64,000 nucleotides of DNA from assembly GCA_016714895.1 (NCBI GenBank), contig JADKBV010000011.1, forward strand, positions 558,001 to 622,000, written 5' to 3'. This document shows, piece by piece, positions 1-10,755 of this stretch. A program made the translations under genes and the position numbers. This DNA is from Saprospiraceae bacterium. Lineage in GTDB: Bacteria; Bacteroidota; Bacteroidia; Chitinophagales; Saprospiraceae. The notes beneath the pieces were generated by a model. The model was not told the origin of the DNA, ran no database searches, and was given only the letters and a program-made list of their open reading frames with translations. The stretch's first letter is position 1, and each line of letters begins with the position of its first letter.

Positions 1-725
1 AAAATGACAAGCTAAAACCATATGACTTTATCGTAATTGACGAAGCACAGGATTTATTTGATAGAGGTTTAGATTTATTCATTAACAAATTTTCTGGATT
101 TAACGGACAAGGTTTAATAAATGGGAACTCTCTGGTATTATTCGATATAGATCAAAGCTATTCATCAAGTGGTAGGAATGTTTCTGAAATTGCAGACTTA
201 TTGACTGAATATTATTGTCATTTTAAAATGAATGAAAGTAAAAGAAGTTCACAAAACCCCGACATTCGAAAGCTTTCATCTGAAATTTTAGAACACCACA
301 CAATTTTGAATGATGAAAAATTTGAAGAATGGTTTCCCAATATAAACATCAAACGGCATAGAAATTTGCAAGATGTTAAGTCATACATTGTAAAAAATAT
401 ATTAACCCCAATTAGAGAGTCTGACTCATCCCTTAAAGGGCAAGATTGTATCATTCTTATCGAATCGTCATTTCTAGGTGGCAGCTATAATGGGAAAGAA
501 GATTTACGAGAACTTTTAATTATTAGAGACATTGAAGAATTGACAGAAACTAATGTTGGAGATACAGCAAACAAGTTGAGATATTCCTCCATTTTAAAAT
601 TCAAAGGACTTGAAAAGAAAAATGTTTTCTTAATTATTTCAAATCCAAGCGATTATAATAAGTATGAAATTTTTATAGGAGTTACTAGGGCTATTTTAAA
701 TGTGGAAATAAATATTGTTGAATAA
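1..725 (+). CDS. SF1 (UvrD-like) helicase, C-terminal part; gene starts before the window
   Basis: The frame is open from position 3 to the stop at 723-725, so the N-terminal part lies outside the window. Near the left edge is a Walker B/motif II segment (FIVIDEAQDLFD), followed by LVLFDIDQSYSS (motif III-like) and a KMNESKRSS stretch where the family has its motif IV 'NYR' element. The C-terminal end has SILKFKGLEKKNVFLI and GVTRA, which match motifs V and VI of UvrD/Rep-type helicases. The expected activity is ATP-driven movement on nucleic acid; an N-terminal nuclease domain cannot be judged here. The stop overlaps the next start by one base (TAATG), so it is probably translationally coupled to the drm genes. 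Family assignment comes from motifs; a role in DISARM-like defence is inferred from position. Confidence 0.75.
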   Translation, partial: NDKLKPYDFIVIDEAQDLFDRGLDLFINKFSGFNGQGLINGNSLVLFDIDQSYSSSGRNVSEIADLLTEYYCHFKMNESKRSSQNPDIRKLSSEILEHHTILNDEKFEEWFPNINIKRHRNLQDVKSYIVKNILTPIRESDSSLKGQDCIILIESSFLGGSYNGKEDLRELLIIRDIEELTETNVGDTANKLRYSSILKFKGLEKKNVFLIISNPSDYNKYEIFIGVTRAILNVEINIVE

Positions 726-3174
726 TGGAATTGATTAAACAACATATTAAACCTAAACTTGAAGTTTATTTAAATCAATCAAACTTAACTTTATTATTTA
801 TCAATGATCAAATCCAAAATGAAAATAAAGATAAATACATTAATCTATTATTGTACATAGACAACATCTTATGTGATTACTTTTCAAAATATAGTGAAGA
901 TCTTAATGTTTTACATATTCATTTTGATAGTGATTTTAAAGATGAAGAAAAGTTACTTTTTGCAGAATTCTTATTAATTGGTTCTTTAAATTTATCAAAA
1001 CATTGACTCCACCAAATATGGAACAAACCCATTAATTCAAGAATTAATATTATCTCTTCAAAAAAAACTAAGTAGTTTAGAAAGTAGGTGCCCAGATGGT
1101 GCTAGTGCAAGCAATGGAGGAAATAGAATTTGGAAAAAATGGACACAAGAACTAAAAAACATCAAGTCACTACTATTATTTTACAATAATCTTAATGGAT
1201 CGTTAATAAAGTTTAAAACATTATTTAATTCTCAAATTAACTCTTGTAAGGCAATAACTAATTTATTTGAGTTTAGACCTTTTGCTATTACATTGCAGTT
1301 TGATCGTAAAAATGATTTAAACAAAAGTTACAATCTCCTGAACACTAATATGTCCCTGAATGATATTGATGAAGCTAACAATTCAATCGTAGATAATTTA
1401 GAAACTATTATTCAGTTTGACTGTGAAAGAAAAAAAATAATGTCTAATTTTAATGTAGATGAAATTAATAAATGGAATTCGGATTTAGGTACAAACCAAT
1501 ATTCGAAATAAAATAGATAACATAAAGGATCGATTTAAAATCCCAAATGAAAAATCTTACACTATTTTATCTACAGAAATAGACTTACTTTTGGATAGGA
1601 AAAACAAATCTAAATTTCAAGTTGAATTCCTGGGATTCGAAACTTCAATTTTCTGGGATTTGTTTCTTTTAGAATTAAGCATAAGAGAATTATATGAGTT
1701 AAGATCGATTAAGCTAATGAACATATACTCAATTTGCGTTAGTGAAGAAATTAAAAACTATTTAATTGATGATTTATTCTCAAAAAATGAATCTTCTGAA
1801 CTAATTTCTTTAAATACCAAGATGGCTATTCTCGAATTGAGTGAAGAAAATATTGATATGCTAAAGGTAGGTTTATCAAATACTTTAGACTTGATTATTA
1901 ATTCTGAACTAAAATCTAAAATTAATGATAAATTAAGTAGTAGACCAACAATTATTCTTGATGAAGCAATAATTAGAAATATAAAATTGCTTAGTAAATT
2001 TACAAATGCTCTTGGGTTATCAAAACAAATTAAATTTAAATCATGGTCAGAGCTAACAAATGATAGTTTAAATAATTATTTAATTGTTTCTTATAGAGAC
2101 CAAGGTAAGTTCCCAAATTTTTATTATCCTAACTTATTAGAATTTGAGTATATAGGTGAAAACAACAGTATCGCTATTTTGCATAACTTTTTATTTGCAA
2201 ATCATTACGGATGGGCAAAATATAGTATTTTAAAAGATTATCATAAATATTTAAATCATTCCATCAGAAATACTCATTTTAACTGGAAAGAACTTAGTAA
2301 ATTAATTGCTTCAGAAAAACCAGAAAGAAATATTTTAATCGATTGGAACTTGGAAAATGAATATTCAAGTACTGATTCAAGAGAAACATATAAGGTTAAA
2401 TTAAAAAACCAAAGAGCTAAAACCTATCATAATTCAGACCTATTAATATATAATGAAATCAACACAGAAAAGCATAGAGTTCAACGTGTAAAATGGTTTT
2501 TTGAAAATAGTGATTTTGATGAGACAAAATATAAGATCCAAAAACTTGATGAATTGTTAAATGATTTTAATCCTGCTGAAAGATTAATTGATACAACTGA
2601 ACAACAGCAAGAATTAGAAATTATTCGGAAACAACTTGGCCTAGAAAATGAAACGGCAGGCAGGATTTGGAAAATATTATTAAGAAACAAATCTCAACTA
2701 GTCGGAATTGAATTCTTGTACGATGAGATAAAGTTGATTTTTGACAAAAATAAAATTCCACTAGTTTCAATAAATCATTTTAAGAATTCTTGGCTAAATG
2801 TAGAAAGTGACTCTTTAATGCCAAGAGGGAACAAAGTCTTTAAATTTTTATGCGAATATCTTGATTTGAACAATAGTTACAGATTAATTCTTTACAGATT
2901 AAAGAACTCATCAATTAGTGGAAAAATAGAAGCTACTAAAAAGTATAGTAGTCTCCTAAAAGATTTATTTGCTAATGGATGTTTTGATTTAAATGCCCCA
3001 ACAAAAACAATTCTGCAATCTAACATTCAGCAATACAAAAATAATCATTCTTTGGATGAATTAGGAATTAATCCTGAAAGCCCACTAAGTGACCTTACAA
3101 CTCTTGTAGAATTAATTCAACCTGAGTTAAAACTCATCGAACTTGAAACCATCGAAAAATTGAAAAATGAATAA
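725..3174 (+). CDS. drmE: DrmE-like protein upstream of drmA; frame interrupted twice
   Basis: The reading frame runs 725-1006, then through about 1004-1511 one frame over, then 1507-3174. Adding one A to the A-run at 997-1000 and removing one base near 1493-1498 joins them into about 815 residues without internal stops. The repaired joins read S-K-N-I-D-S-T-K and N-I-R-N-K-I-D-N. No catalytic motif is recognised; the protein is rich in Lys, Asn, Ile and Leu and mostly looks helical. The DrmE name rests on size and position: in class 2 DISARM an ~800-residue protein of unknown function precedes drmA. It starts 1 nt inside the upstream helicase gene and its stop (3172-3174) overlaps the drmA ATG (3167) by 8 nt. 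It may be intact in the cell if the indels are sequence errors. Confidence 0.5.
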
Positions 3175-6100
3175 TATCTTAGAAAAAAGAAATTCACTAG
3201 AACAATTCATAAGAGAGCAAACATTAGGGCCGGGAATAAACGGCTATCGATATGTAGATTTAGAAAATGAATCGGTTGTCAATAAAAATCTAAGTAGTGG
3301 TGAGCCAATAAATTATTCATCTGAAATTTTAGATATTGTACCAGCTGCAATATACAGTACAGGAATTTTGTTTCCCGAAGACAAAAGTGGTACTTATGAA
3401 GTAGGAATTGCGTTAGATAATAATGAACATATAGATAGAAAAGATGAAGCTGATGAGCAAGACTCTCAAAATAATAGCTTCGAAGATATAGAAGCAACTG
3501 AAGGTATAGAGCTAAATCAAATGTTCCCAAGAACAATGGGATTAACTTGTTGTTTGGATAGAAACTTTTTAGAAAAAGGCACAATAGAATTTAATGTTCA
3601 TTTTCGGTATTATCAAAAACTAAAACAAGACAAAGAAGGCAAATTCAACAATAAATATGGACTTCTTTGTGAAGTTAATCACGAAGAAATTCAGAAAATA
3701 ATTACTAAGTATGAACTTAATTCTTTTAAATTAAAATGCATCAATGAAAATCATTTTCTCTTATTATCAAAATTATCATCTGAAGAAATAACAAATATAA
3801 AATCAAAAATTAGAGAAATTCAAAAGCAAATAGCTGAAATGCTTTTTGACTTAGCTAATGCAGTTTTAATAATTCCACAACTTACAAAAGCATCTTGTTA
3901 TTTGAGTAATTTGAAGTCGTCAATCTACTACGAATTAAAGAATACTATAACAAACCATGATGTGCGAGTGAAACTTTATGAAGTAACTCAAAAAATAGAG
4001 CTTGCTGAAAGCATCACAGACCATTTCAGGAACTTATTAGATATTTATTCAGGAGGCTATGGTTTATGGCAATCTAAATCTATTGAAAGAATTATAAAAC
4101 TAGAAAAAATTAATTTTGCTGAACCACTTAGAAAAATATCCTATTTATACAATAAACCAAATGAAGATGTCGATATTTCTGTAATTCAAGAAGATGGACT
4201 AATCACTAAAGGATTAAAGGATATCTACAGATACAATTTAGATGAAAAAAAAGAAGATTATGCTTCTCTATCCGCTAACATCCAATTAAGTAGAGATTCA
4301 AGAAAAAGTAGCGGCCAAGTGTTTTTAAAAATTCAATTGATAAATACAAGTATTGGATTTGATGAAGCAAAACAAAATGACAACAGATATTACTCAACAT
4401 TCAATGAATTAGTTAATCAGAAATCATTCTTTGGCGTAAAGCTTTCCATAAAAAGTAGTTTCCTAGTCCCATACAGTAATCATGAATACCTGCCTTCAAA
4501 AGATAATGAATATTCTGAAGACACAACAACGTCATTTATTTATGACCAATTCAAAGACTATGCTATTGGTCACGGTTGTTCAGTTAAGTGGAATTATACT
4601 AGTGATACAACAAATGTTGAAACTGAATATTTACCTTTTTGTGAGACTCCTGATATTGATCCAATACCACGAGATAAAAGCATAAATGCGATAAATGATG
4701 AGAAGGAAGGTTTTATTTCTCCTTTGTTTTTAGAAAACTCCAAATCTCAAGAATTTAAATGGCTTTCTGTTTTTTCAGATGCATCGAATGATGATATAGT
4801 ACTCGGATTAGACGAATTTATCGATTCCTACGCAAACTGGATTGAACTAAAAAGGAAGGATAAAAAATATCAAGATAGTTATTCAGGCATTGCAAAACAA
4901 GAGTTAGATAAGTGTAAAAATGATTATCTAAGAATGAAAAAGAATATAACTGATTTTCTTTCAGGCATAACCAATAAAGAAAAACTAGATTCTTTTCGTT
5001 TAATGAATGCAGTAATGTTTATGCAATTATGGCATTCTGTAAAGGCGAAACAAGACGATGTAAATTCATTCATTAATGATGAATCATTTATATATTTCAA
5101 TTTTGAATTTTACAAAATAAATGCGACCGATAAACTATTTTCAAAAACAGAATCTGCTGGATGGAGAGCATTTCAGCTTGCCTTTATCCTCTTAAACTTA
5201 GATGGAATATTTAAATCCGATGACGATACAAAATGGGTTAAAAGAAACAATTGGGTTGATTTAGTTTGGTTTCCAACGGGTGGTGGAAAAACAGAAGCTT
5301 ATCTCGGCTTAATTGCTCTAACTATAATCAATCGAAGAAAAGTGTCAAAAGAAAAAGGTGGTGGTACTGCTGCCATAATGCGATACACACTTCGATTACT
5401 AACGATGCAACAGTTCCAAAGGGCAAGTTTAGTTATAATGGCTCTAGAGTTAATCAGAAGGTGGGGCATTTATCAATTGGGTAAAGAGCCAATATATATT
5501 GGATTGTGGGTTGGAAATAACTCTTTACCTAACAAAAATGAAGATTTGAAAAAAGAATTTGAAAATCTCAACAAGGATAATAAGAATAAAATTCCATTTT
5601 CAAATTGTCCTTGGTGCAATTCAAAACTTGAAGCTGAAACAATTGAAGATGACGACAATAACACAAGTGTTTTTCTAAAAAACAGACTACATCTTATCTG
5701 TAGCAATGCAAAATGTTCTTTTCATTACCCAAAAAGAAGGAATAGAGCAAGAATTGATCAGATGCCTATTCCTGTCTGTTTGTCTGATGAAACAATTTAT
5801 CAACATCCTCCTTCCTTACTTTTTGGGACAGTTGACAAGTTTGCTCAATTAGCGCATAAAGTTAATGGACAAGACAATGGTAGGAATTCTGATTCAAGAA
5901 GAATATTTGGATCGGGTAATTGGGAGAAGGGAAAACCAAAGGATGGATATTTACCACCAGATTTAATCATACAGGATGAACTACATTTACTATTAGGGCC
6001 GCTTGGTTCAGCTGTAGCATTATTTGAATCAGCTATAGATCAACTGTGTACAAGAAAAGACGGAACTAGACCAAAAATTATTCCATCTACAGCCACAACA

Positions 6101-7221
6101 AGAAATACACAATTGCAAATTGCTGCTCTATTTGACAGAAAAGTAAATCTTTTTCCTAAACCTGGAGTTGAATGTGATGATTCATTTTTTGCCTTTTATA
6201 GAAGAAGGTTTAAAAATATTGATGATAATGCACCCGAGTATCTTTCAAAAAGAAAATACATTGGAGTATTGCCAACAGGAAGAACACAGATTTGGATGCA
6301 GATGAGATTGGCTGCAATCATAATGACTCATAAAGCAATTTTTGAAATGAAGGAGTTGGGAGATAAGCATCCGATTGAATTTGGTGCATATAATGATTTT
6401 GAAAGAGCAATGGATTATTATCACACTACAATATCATATTTCAACAGTCTTAAAGAAGTCGGCAAAACTCAATCACAAGTTCAAACATATATTTTAAAGG
6501 AACTACGTAGAGTATTTTCACGTGTTGTAAGACCACAAAAATTAATGCAGTGTATATATACTTATGGCCCAATTCAAGAATCTGAATTAACTGGAAGACT
6601 TTCTGGTGAAGAAGTTAAAAATGAATTGAAAAGTGTTGAAAACGAAGTGGAATGCAAAAAACCGCTTTGCCAATATTCAAGAAAATGAATTAGTTCGAGG
6701 CAAAGTTCCTCCGGAATTCGTTGTTGCAACTAATATGATTTCAGTGGGAATTGATGTTTCAAGATTCAATACTATCATTATGAACTCTATGCCCAGGAAT
6801 ACTGCTGAATATATTCAGGCAAGTAGTCGGGTAGCCAGAAATGATTATGGTCTTGTTTTAACAGTTCATCATCCATTTAGGGCACGAGATATTTCTCATT
6901 ATGAAAAATTCATTGAGTTCCATGAAAAAATGTATAGTTATGTTGAACCGATTTCTATAACTCCATTTACACAAAAAGCTGTGGAAAGATATATGGGTTT
7001 GTATTTAGCAACAATGATTCGACAAACCACAAATAGATTTACAGAAAGGCTTTCTGCAAGTGATATTTCAACTATTACTGAAACTGAAATTCAAATTAAT
7101 AATTGATGAACTAACAAAATACTTTGAAAAACGAAAAGATAAAATGGCTCAACACATCAGGAGTCGGTTCAATTATCACGACCAAACTTGGCACGTATGT
7201 TTTGATTTCAGATATCAATAA
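3167..7221 (+). CDS. drmA: DISARM-type helicase DrmA; frame interrupted twice
   Basis: This is a large SF2-type helicase of about 1350 residues. Walker A is FPTGGGKTEAYLGL (residues ~702-715), the DExH box is QDELHL (~936-941), a zinc-finger-like CPWC...CSNAKC insert lies around residues 813-848, and the helicase C-terminal half carries NMISVGIDVSRFN and QASSRVARN (nt 6735-6842). These are characteristic of DrmA proteins of DISARM, which restrict incoming phage DNA together with DrmB. The first frame stops at 6688; one extra base, most simply in the A6 run 6656-6661, shifts it. The second frame stops at 7106, and removing one base near 7094-7104 restores a frame to the stop at 7219-7221. The C-terminal end would then overlap drmB by about 98 nt. 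Start ATG 3167 overlaps the upstream stop. Confidence 0.85.
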
Positions 7222-9373
7222 ATGGAGATTTATTAAATGGGCTAATTCTAAAGTCGAAATTATAAGAACAAATAACTCTGATGAAAGAAAAGTCTATGAA
7301 CTGAGTAAAACTGAAATTTTGAATAGAGGTTTGGAGTTTATAGACGACCAAAGATTTATTAAGTTTGTTAAATCAGAGAAAAATCTTGAAAACTTAGTTT
7401 GCTTAATAGGTATTCCACATATGGCATTAAATGAATCATTCAATACACCAAACTGGAAAAACCATCCAATTAGAACTGCATTGCAAAATTCAGGAGAGCA
7501 ATTTGAAGGTGTATCAAGTCATTATATGATTACCGGCACTCACTTCCCAAAATGGTTTAAAAATTCCGAAGGTGAATTGAAATTGATTCGTGAATGGTAC
7601 ACGATATGGGAAAAAGAATGTCGAAAATACCCAGATACCTTAAAACTTGATAATTTCGCTCCACCAAGAGATGCATCAAGCAAAAAAGCATTTATTAGAG
7701 AATTAAATTCAAGAAATGAAGATGGTAATCCTATCAAAATTAGAGAATACAAAACCCTTGAACAGACTAATCTTATTTTGATATGCCCGAATGGTCACCT
7801 ATCAGATATTCCTTGGGCTAATTATTTAAGGTGGAAAACGGAAAAGTATCTTAGACTTCTGCCCGAAGAAGACAAAGGGGAAAATCTGATGTCAAATGAA
7901 ATGGTTGGTCCTTGTTGCAGCAACCCAAAACTAAAATGGACAGAAAGTAAAACGAAATCGGAAGGATATGGGAGCATCTACATTGAATGCAACAGCTGTG
8001 GTCTAGGGTCAGGCTCAGAAAAAGACAAACCCAAAATCAATCTTGAAGGTATTAATAGTCTGAAGCCAAAGTGTTGTGGTCACAAACCATGGGAGATTGA
8101 CTTAGAAAATAATCTAATTATACCATATGAAAATTGTTTTAAAACAAACAGCAATAATGAAAAAGAAGACATGCAAGTTGCTCTTGTAACTGCAAATAAT
8201 GTTTATTATGCAAATGGCTTTTCAAGTTTATTTATTCCAATTCATTTGGCAGAAAACAAAACACCAGAATTAATAGACGCATTGTTAATACTTGAAGAAC
8301 GATACAAAACTAGAAACAACACAACCCCAATTTCAAAGAATGATTATTGGATTAAGAGAATTGAAGGTGACTTTGATGAATTTCTATCAGATAATGGTAT
8401 TTTTGTTAATATAGATAAGAAGAACTTCAAAAATCAGCTTAAGGTTGAGTTCCTAAACGTAATTTCAGAAGAAAATATAGATAAGCACGAAGAGTATAGG
8501 TGGCAAGAATACCAATGTTTTTCAACTCATTTAACATTGCCAGATATAGAGATAAATAAAGGACTACGATTTAAAGACATTCAGCTACCAAAGGAACTAA
8601 TTAATAATTTTAAAAAATTCAGCAGGTTGAAGAATTAAAAGTTACAAATGTTCAATTAGACTTCACAAGAGTGAAACCTAAAGAAAGAATTGTTGTAAAT
8701 GGTGAAGTTAAAGAATCTTCAAACGGGCAAAATATATTCTCAATTGATTCTCTAGAATTATTCACAATACCTGCTAATGAGTCTTTCGGAGAAGGCCTCT
8801 TCTTTGAATTCTCTAATGAACTTATTGATAAATGGATTTCAGAAATGCTGTTGTTCTAGACGATCGATTTGAAAAACATTTAAATCAACTTCCTAATCCA
8901 AATAGTCAAGGACTAAGTTCTAAAATGAAAATTTACAACAACAAATACAAACATTTTCTAATTCATTCATTCTCACATATGATGATGCGAGAGTTAGAAT
9001 TTTCTTGTGGCTATCCGACAGCAAGTCTTAAAGAAAGACTTTATATCTCTAACAATCCAGAAAAACAAATGTCAGGTGTACTTATATATACAGCAGAAGG
9101 TTCAGAAGGCAGCATGGGTGGTCTAGTTTCACAAGGAGAACCTGAAAAAATACTTGAGATAATTAAAAAGGATTAGAAAGATCAGTTAACTGTTCATCTG
9201 ATCCATTATGTTGGGAATCTGAAGGACAAGGAATTTTTGAATTGAATCTATCTGCTTGCTTTTCTTGTTCATTGGTTGCTGAGACAGCTTGCGAAGAAAT
9301 GAATCTAGGTCTTGATAGAAGAGTTTTAGTTGATGAAGAATTTGGTTACTTTAAAAAATTATTAAATGCCTAA
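7124..9373 (+). CDS. drmB: DISARM-type DUF1998 protein DrmB; frame interrupted three times
   Basis: About 750 residues after joining 7124-8638, ~8612-8859, 8832-9176 and ~9170-9373. Each break is repaired by adding one A, in the A-runs 8612-8617, 8843-8845 and 9165-9169. Visible DUF1998 hallmarks are the N-terminal GVGSI segment, cysteine clusters (CPNGHLSDIPW, CNSCGLGS, CCGHKPW), LDFTRVKP, HSFSHMMMRELEFSCGYPT, the glycine-rich YTAEGSEGSMGGL, and the terminal zinc-binding part with CSSDPLCWESEGQG, SACFSC and AETACEEMNLGLDRR. DrmB partners DrmA in DISARM; its biochemical role is a zinc-binding accessory to the helicase. The first codon is TTG at 7124, inside the end of drmA. The stop lies 8 nt inside the next gene, indicating coupling. 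Confidence 0.85.
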
Positions 9374-10142
9374 AAATCTCTGGTCCCGCGAAGAGCTTAT
9401 TCTTGCTTTCAACTTATACCTGAAGCTTCCTTTCGGTAAGATGCACAAACATACACCTGAAATTATTGAATTAGCACAATTAATGGGAAGAACGCCTAGT
9501 TCCATCGGTATGAGAGTAGGTAATTTTGCCAGTGTAGACCCTTTTCATCAAAATCGTGGTATTGGAGGTTTAAAAAATGGTTTTAATCAAGTAAAATCTA
9601 TTTGGGATGAGTTTTTTGAAAATCAAGAGGAATTAACTTTTTTGAGTGAACAGATTCTGGCAGAAAAACAAAACACCACCATAGAAAAGAAGTACCAAAA
9701 AGAATTATCAGACTTTTCTGAATTAAAAGGTGAAACGAAAATCAGAGCTGTTAAAACCCGCGTAAACCAATCTTTTTTCAGACAAATGGTTCTGGCAAAT
9801 TATTCCAATAAATGTGCGGTTACCGGTATTGACATTCCGGAATTGTTATTGGCAGGTCATATTATTCCTTGGTCTCAAAATGAAAAAGAAAGACTTAATC
9901 CTGAAAATGGTATTTGTTTTTCTCCTTTGTACGATAAAGCATTTGAAAATGGTTTGATTGGTATCAATACTGATTATAAAATCCTGCTCTCATCCAATCT
10001 AAAACAACATACTTCAAAATCCTATTATGAACAACATTTTAAGAATATAGAAGGACAAACAATAATACAACCACAGTCTTATCTGCCAAATAAATCATTT
10101 TTAGAATGGCATTTGGATACCTCTTTTGGTAATCGAATATAA
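9366..10142 (+). CDS. HNH endonuclease, restriction-type, last gene of the drm operon
   Basis: 258 residues, intact. The C-terminal half is an HNH nuclease domain of the HNH_2 kind: VNQSFFRQMVLANYSNKCAV, then AGHIIPWS (catalytic His), RLNPENGICFSPLYDKAFE (Asn and His/Asp-equivalent positions) and NGLIGI. The N-terminal ~100 residues (WSREELILAFNLYLKLPFG, GRTPSSIGMRVGNF) resemble the helical DNA-reading part often found before this nuclease. ATG 9366 overlaps the drmB stop (9371-9373) by 8 nt, so it is probably translated with drmB. HNH proteins of this kind occur both as lone restriction endonucleases and as accessory genes in defence islands. A DISARM role is inferred from the overlap; DISARM normally carries the phospholipase-D-like DrmC instead. 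Confidence 0.85.
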   Translation: MPKNLWSREELILAFNLYLKLPFGKMHKHTPEIIELAQLMGRTPSSIGMRVGNFASVDPFHQNRGIGGLKNGFNQVKSIWDEFFENQEELTFLSEQILAEKQNTTIEKKYQKELSDFSELKGETKIRAVKTRVNQSFFRQMVLANYSNKCAVTGIDIPELLLAGHIIPWSQNEKERLNPENGICFSPLYDKAFENGLIGINTDYKILLSSNLKQHTSKSYYEQHFKNIEGQTIIQPQSYLPNKSFLEWHLDTSFGNRI

Positions 10143-10244
10143 ATCAGTCCCCTTCACCTCCCCCAAAAGTCTGACACTATCTGCCCAGTTTAATAAGTAA
10201 AGATTTGAATCCATTTTTCATTCCTCAAAAATCAAATACTGAGA

Positions 10245-10355
10245 ATGAAAAAAATTAAGTTTAATGAACATGGAAAACAACAGACACTGTCTGCTATATT
10301 TCAATTGAGTTGGTCGCATTATTTGATATTGATGCGTATTCACCGCATTCAGTAG
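10245..10355 (+). pseudogene. Remnant of a DUF1016 (YhcG-type nuclease) gene
   Basis: A 36-codon frame contains KQQTLSAIFQLSWSHYLIL, which matches the TLS...LSWSHY signature near the N-terminal domain of DUF1016/PDDEXK proteins such as YhcG. Full-length members exceed 300 residues, so only a fragment is left. No further DUF1016 sequence was recognised around it. The stretch 10356-10480 after it has no supported gene. The assignment rests on one short motif. Confidence 0.4.
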
Positions 10356-10480
10356 TAGCCCGGATTTCAGTTTGGCAATCCTGTCAGCGTTTTGTTGGTT
10401 GTGGAGTATATGTTTAAAGCCCAATAACGCTATTCGGACTGCCTGTTTTTTCGGGGTGAGATATACTGAGGTTGTTTGAG

Positions 10481-10660
10481 GACTGCCTTCGGTATACATC
10501 AAAACAAAATAGTATCGGACTTATTGATCAGGTGTTGACCGTGGACGATCTTTTTTAGTCGCAGGTTGAATGATGCAAGGTGATATATCATGATAATCTG
10601 CGGAATCTACATTATTTATACCACATTCCGCAGATAAATGATTCGAATTCTGCGGAATCA
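10481..10660 (+). repeat. Direct repeat copy 1 (3' end of the ATPase gene plus downstream boxes)
   Basis: Nearly identical to 12099-12279 for about 130 bp and then about 80% alike. It includes the last ~25 codons of the ATPase gene (ends V-L-T-V-D-D-L-F then TAG) but no gene body. The copy has one A fewer in a run (10505-10508 against 12123-12128), so its frame differs. It looks like the scar of an earlier tandem copy of the ATPase gene. Confidence 0.85.
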
Positions 10661-10710
10661 TAGGTTTTGCTCCTATCTTCCGCAGATAATTATATTGTTA
10701 TTTGCGGAAT
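10597..10710. repeat. Alternating inverted TCTGCGGAAT boxes upstream of the ATPase gene
   Basis: Five boxes alternate in orientation: + at 10597-10606, - at 10625-10634, + at 10649-10658, - at 10677-10686 (one base different) and + at 10701-10710 (TTTGCGGAAT). Neighbouring boxes can pair as hairpins or bind a dimeric protein. The last box lies just before the promoter-like sequence of the ATPase gene. The function is unknown. Confidence 0.8.
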
Positions 10711-10722
10711 CTTGTATATTTG
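10694..10722 (+). promoter_or_regulatory. Bacteroidota-type promoter of the ATPase gene
   Basis: TATATTTG at 10715-10722 matches the TAnnTTTG -7 element exactly. A weak -33 element (ATTG, 10694-10697) lies 17 bp upstream. The ATG of the ATPase gene follows at 10756. The last TGCGGAAT box sits between the two elements, a position where a bound protein would repress. Confidence 0.5.
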
Positions 10723-10755
10723 CATGAATATTGCACATAATCCATACGATTTTAT

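Noticed and set aside
6656..6661. Programmed frameshifting in drmA at the A6 run
   Set aside because: No stimulatory structure was recognised, and six other breaks, including in recO, show the same kind of indel, so a simple sequence indel is the better explanation.
10218..10502. Minus-strand 94-codon open frame
   Set aside because: It lies antisense to the DUF1016 remnant and the repeat, has no recognisable family and no start-site support.
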